From Melampsora larici-populina 98AG31 (taxonomy: Eukaryota > Basidiomycota > Pucciniomycetes > Pucciniales > Melampsoraceae): 64,000 nucleotides of DNA. The position numbers were made by a program, and so were the translations under genes. Within the stretch, counting starts at the first letter, position 1, and each line of letters starts with the position of its first letter. This document shows, one piece after another, positions 59,995 to 64,000 of this stretch. The notes under the pieces were generated by a model that was given only the letters and a program-made list of their open reading frames with translations, did no database searches and had not been told where the DNA came from. Where the stretch lies: NCBI RefSeq assembly GCF_000204055.1, contig NW_006768782.1, positions 1,194,313 to 1,258,312 of the forward strand. Reading direction: 5' to 3'.

Positions 59995-60942
59995 ATGTCT
60001 TCGCCTTCTAAAGCTGATCTTCTGCTCGCCATCTCTAAGGCGGACGCTGATCAAGCTCTCGCGGCCACCACCAAGGCTAAATATCGTTGCGCTATCATTT
60101 CCTTTTTGAATTTTTGTCACTCTCAGTCACTTGCGCCTGTTCCTTCAAAGGAGCTTCTCATGTCCTACGTTTCTTTCTCATGTCGCCGCATTAGTCCTCG
60201 CACAGGTCAGCGTGTCTCACCAAGAACTGTAGAGGCCTATCTATCCGGCATTGCGTCCGCTTTCAGTCCTACTTTTCCTCGCATCACCGACTTCACCAAC
60301 AGCAAAGAAGTCCGAGACGTGATGAAAGGGTGTAAAAGACAATTTTCATCCCCGGTCCTCCGTAAAGAACCTTTAACGCTCCAGGACCTGTCCTTAGTCC
60401 ACTCCTCCACTCCCCAACATTTCGATTCGGTCCTTTTCCTCGCCATGATCACCATTGGCTTCCATGGTCTCCACCGTCTGGGAGAACTGGCCGTTCCAGA
60501 TAACTCTCGTCTCCAGGATGACCGGAAGGTTATCAAGCGTACATCGTTGGTAGTATCACAATGCGGTGGTTTCTTCAGATACACTCTTCCGTACAATAAG
60601 AGCGACCCATTTTTTCTCGGTTGATCAGTCATCCTCAGCAAATGCAATGTCGCGGGCGCATGCCCGGTACAATCTCTTTTAGACTATCTCAAGTTCCGCG
60701 ACCATTTCTTCCTCATCTCACCGTTCCTGTTCATCACCAGTAAGGGCAAACACCCGACGAGGTCTTGGTTCTTGCGCCATTTCCGGAAATTCTTTTCGAG
60801 AGAGAAATCCGGGCACTCGATGCGCTCAGGAGGTGCTTCCGCTTTAGCCCGTGCCGGTTTACCTTTGGACTATATACAAGATGTGGGCCGATGGTCTAGC
60901 GAGGCATTTAAAACCTATATACGCGACCATCCGATTATGTGA
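59995..60942 (+). pseudogene. DIRS tyrosine recombinase, one TGA
   Basis: Frame opens at ATG 59995. N-terminal core-binding domain (ATTKAKYRCAIISFLNFCHS, SYVSFSCRRISPRTGQR). The catalytic domain begins with the first Arg in LHRLGELAVPD. TGA at 60622-60624 interrupts. The same frame continues with CPVQSLLDYLKFRDHF, the HxxR box HSMRSGGASALARAG, GRWSSEAFKTYIRDHP with the nucleophilic Tyr, and a stop at 60940-60942. All catalytic residues (R, H, R, W/H, Y) are therefore present on both sides of one nonsense codon. The enzyme would integrate a circular DNA form of the element without target duplication. Confidence 0.88.
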
Positions 60943-61391
60943 TTACCACTTCAGCGGCAATTTCCTTTGTCCACTAACAGCCATTTGGGTGCCGAAGTCC
61001 ATTTTGGTCCAGCCGCTGCAGCAGCTTTCTGACCGAGTAAGCCATGTATATTATTTTTTTTAGAACCCTCTATATGCCTCCTTCCTCGGACGCCTAAGTG
61101 TCTCTTAGGTCCACTCCCGATGGGAGAGTTTTCGGGAGCACCGAAGAACCGGGGGAAAGTTGCTGAGAATGTGAGAATGAGAATTTTATGAGAATATGAG
61201 AATACCGAATTTCAAGTTAAGCATACTTACATGTCGTACACATATGCTGAAAACGGGGGGGTGTAAGTCCAAAACCTTAACGTACAGCCTGCCCTCCGAG
61301 ACCTTTCACAGCCTCACCAATTCCTCAGCGCCCCTTGTTTCATGCAAATTTTTTCCTCCAAAATTTTTTTTCGCATACTACTCGATATCTA
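60943..61391. other. 3' flank of the DIRS element
   Basis: Contains two small palindromes near 61095-61130 (CTAAGTGTCTCTTAG and CTCCCGATGGGAG) and GAGAATGAGAA-type repeats at 61165-61205. These may belong to the element's right terminus; boundaries not fixed. Confidence 0.4.
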
Positions 61392-63562
61392 ATGCGCCAA
61401 CCCCAATATGAATATGCCCACGCTGTTATCATCCTCCAGCTCATTCAGGCCATCCAACCCTCAAAGTCAAAAACTTGGAATCGCGATAGGATGGTTCCAA
61501 CCCTCATAACCGCCTCTTACGTGATGGTCGACCCTCACCCTCACGCTCAGCTACCAGTACCTCGACTCGATGGTCTTGTCGGTCTAAGGTGCCCCGTGTG
61601 CTTCACCCCGTTGGTTTACAAGCGTGCCAATAAGGATTCGTGGCTGATCGGAGTGAGTGACGTCGATGTATCTCTCAGATAGTTCTCACATTCCGCCTGG
61701 ACACTGATATGATCTTCCTCAACGACCAGTGCCCAACACCGTCAAACTCGCACAACTGGAAAACTTGGAGATGTGACCAACTGAACCACGAGATCGCCTT
61801 GATCAACCTTGGCGCGCCTAGGCCTATCATCTCGAACATGACCGAATGGGGTCCCCGGGTGTCACCGTATGGTCAGATTCTAGAGGACACACCGGCCGCG
61901 TCATCAGCTGCGTATAATCCCTATCCCAGCTCTTGATTGGCCCATTCATCCCCTACCCCGATGCCACACTCTAAACCGATCTTGCAGTGCAAAAGGATGT
62001 TGGAAGGCGCCAAGTCTCAAAATCACAAAAATGCCGCCAACAAAGATTGTTTCTCACAATTCTGTCGGGGTGTAAGACAATTTCCTTTCTATATATGTAA
62101 CGAATGTCCATACTCTTAGCCTGACATCGGTTGTTTCTATACTTCAAAGTGCTGTGTCGATTTTGGTTCACCACTTTGCCGAGGACACTTGCCAATAATC
62201 AACCCCACATTGAGCTGAACCAACCACACCACCTCCTAACGCACGCCAGCAGCACCCAGGCCCCCAATGCGATCTTGTCCAAGGGCCCTGCTTCCCAAGC
62301 GCGTCCACATCAGTGGGCGCAATCATCAAATTCCCTTGGTCGTCGGCTTGACGTGAATACTCATGCGATGCTCCAGCAAAATCGCGCCCAGCGGGACCAA
62401 GCTGCGACTCGGCATTCCATCAATCTCATCGATGAGAGAAAGATGGTAACTCTCTACTTATGGGTCGATGTAAGATTTTTTTCCATATATAATCTGCAAT
62501 CAGAATGTTCCTCTGATCGCTTTGTACTGTTCCAGGAAACCGAAGCGCGCCCAATCACTGCACTGTTCCCTCAGTGGCCCACAGCTTGCCTGGACCAAAG
62601 TCCACTTTTGGTCCAGGCCGTAGTGAAAGTAGTTGGCCCCCAGTGGAATCAAGCGCTCACCGTTTGGGACACAGAGCTATATGCTTGGGTGAGTCCGGTT
62701 TATGCGATCCCGCCTCATGTTACAATCCAAGCTGATTCTGTTCACCGCGCAGCGGGAAACCCTTGTAACATATCCTCATCGTTACCAGAGCCATCTTCGC
62801 AGCTTGGTGGTGCGTCTGGCAAACGTGACAGTACCTCTCTCAGCAATACCCGAGGCCTTGCGCCCCCCTCCCCATGGCACAACTACCACACCACTGCCGC
62901 CTGATGCTTTCCGATCAACCGCCGAACTGCCTCCAATTTGCGATATGCCTTCTTCCCCATTCAGCGCTAACCAAGCTGAAACTAATGGTTCTTTGCCTTC
63001 GGAAGATCACTTACTTCCAAACTCCTCACCTGATATGAAAATCCAAAGTCAGACCGGCAGTGAGCTGCAAGCACCCGATGATAAGAGCGACCGTTCGAGC
63101 GAATCCTCACCGAAAAGGCCAACTGCAATGACTGTAATTGATATTTCACAGTCACCGGACCTTCCTTCAAATAAAGACAGTGATGTTGAAGACTCAGCCA
63201 CCCCCAGTGTGTAAGTATTTTCTTCAAGTTGAACCGGCTTACAAGCTCTATTTCTGACTGATTTTTCCAGCTCCCTGAAAAAACGTTGGCCAGGATCCAA
63301 GCTCCCGGTGTCCATCCTGCTTGCGTGGTACAAGGAGACCGCCCCAGGTAATGTCCAGCAAAAATGGTCAGAACGATTTGGTCGGCAATGGCGGTTGTGC
63401 CTTTCAACCGTTTACCGATATCATCTTTGGATCGCGGAGGTGGACCACGAAGTTATGGAGACACAGTTCCGATCTCAACCAAAAGCGACTATAGGAGACG
63501 CTCGTAACCTTTACCAACAAGAATTCAAAAGAGTTGCAAGGCTCAGCAAGCAAGCGTCATAA
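61392..63562 (+). pseudogene. Decayed member of a rust-expanded hypothetical family
   Basis: Exon 1 (61392-61652, MRQPQYEYAHAVIILQLIQA, CPVC motif) and exon 2 (from 61679, LDTDMIFLNDQCPTP, SHNWKTWRCDQLNHEIALI) join in phase 0. Exon 2 meets TGA at 61934-61936 but stays open afterwards with ANKDCFSQFCRG. The next exon has a Cys-rich piece (DIGCFYTSKCCVDFGSPLC) that runs out of frame near 62190, while the following long frame continues with ITALFPQWPTACLDQSP and QWNQALTVWDTELYAWV. A Ser/Pro-rich part and a last exon (LLAWYKETAPGNVQQKW, STVYRYHLWI) end at 63562. From memory this order matches a family with many copies in Puccinia genomes, function unknown. TGA plus an apparent frameshift suggest a dead copy. 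Confidence 0.6.
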
Positions 63563-64000
63563 TGTCCTCTGGTATGCATGTCTTGATTCATTTTTGTTTG
63601 GGTGAGCTTGCTATTCGATACTGAAACCCTCTGTATCTATTGGTAATTAAGGGTTTTACTTTCAGGGTTTCACTTCTACATACCCTCATCGAATCATGTT
63701 TATTTTGTTTTAAAACACGCATGTGTCCAATGTTCAGGTCCAGGGGGAACTGATCTAATCTTTACTTACTGACCTGTACGGCCATGAGTCCCATCTCTGA
63801 TTAAATTCATTTTGTAGTTGAAGGGCTTTGAAATGCATGGCCACTCACGCCTTGGCGCCTTGCAAAAATTGATTGCTTCATGTTTTGACGCACACCGCGG
63901 TAAGCCAAGCCGAGTACCTTACATGGTGTGCCACGCTGAAAATTTTGACTCAAAAGGGGCTCAGGTCAGGTGAAAGCGATCATCGTTCCTTTGATTCTTT
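63563..64000. other. Window end, no gene recognised
   Basis: No supported frame or repeat in the last 438 bases. Confidence 0.5.

Larger units (their letters stand above)
51042..60942 (+). mobile_element. DIRS-type tyrosine-recombinase retrotransposon, split by copia 2
   Basis: Gene order Gag, RT plus RNase H, tyrosine recombinase, with no integrase or aspartic protease, defines the DIRS group. A copia element (53305-58536) sits inside the RT; the frames on each side continue across the CAAGT target duplication. Coordinates given are those of the coding span; the inverted or split terminal repeats expected of DIRS were not identified. Base composition is richer in GC than the surrounding host DNA. 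Confidence 0.85.

Noticed and set aside
51426..60624. Programmed TGA recoding (selenocysteine or readthrough) in the DIRS and copia frames
   Set aside because: The copia 2 site is Arg in copia 1, so simple C>T decay explains it. No recoding element was evident.
1..64000. CRISPR arrays, bacterial operons, rRNA or tRNA genes
   Set aside because: Spliced eukaryotic genes throughout; no regularly spaced direct repeats of CRISPR type and no tRNA or rRNA gene recognised. The tRNA-Met-like string near the LTRs is a primer-binding site.

Overview
The window is nuclear DNA of a fungus, most likely a rust fungus (Pucciniales, Basidiomycota). The evidence is dense short spliceosomal introns, AT-rich unique DNA, a CxC1-type KDZ transposase gene whose opening residues match rust copies I remember, two lineage-expanded hypothetical families I associate with Puccinia/Melampsora, and copia, DIRS and hAT elements. 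The genus cannot be settled from the sequence alone.

Layout. 1-2.3 kb is repeat-bearing non-coding DNA. 2.4-5.8 kb (-) is a KDZ transposase. 6.6-8.0 kb (+) is an extended short-chain reductase. 9.05-10.6 kb (-) is a wax-synthase-like O-acyltransferase. 12.4-14.5 kb (+) is a rust-type hypothetical gene. 15.1-16.3 kb (+) is PEX11 (peroxisome division). 18.2-18.6 kb (+) is a small unknown protein. 19.05-20.46 kb (-) TRAPPC12-like and 20.65-24.4 kb (+) ORC4 diverge from a 193 bp spacer. 25.3-27.3 kb (-) encodes a 458-residue predicted secreted protein. 29.1-30.7 kb (-) is an F-box protein. Two TA-flanked MITEs lie at 30.8-31.7 kb.

The most distinctive locus is 32.4-49.3 kb: three minus-strand paralogs (32.7-34.6, 45.3-46.3 and 48.2-49.3 kb) of a lysine-rich predicted secreted family I do not recognise. 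All their introns are phase 1, exon 2 is exactly 54 nt in each, and whole exons have been duplicated, mutated or cut off by stop codons. The first two paralogs are separated by a 9.2 kb insertion: a copia retrotransposon (35458-44658) that itself carries a complete-looking hAT transposon (36822-40965).

51.0-60.9 kb is a DIRS-type tyrosine-recombinase retrotransposon split inside its reverse transcriptase by a second, young copia element (53305-58536; two LTR mismatches in 474 bp). 61.4-63.6 kb is a decayed copy of a rust-expanded gene family.

In the retroelements and the decayed family gene, every in-frame stop I found interrupting otherwise open coding sequence is TGA. At least one is clearly CGA>TGA at a CpG, consistent with methylation-linked C-to-T decay of repeats. 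Overall this looks like a mosaic of conserved housekeeping genes and a repeat-rich compartment holding fast-evolving secreted genes. Exon coordinates were derived by hand from GT/AG sites and frame continuity; no alignment or RNA evidence was available.
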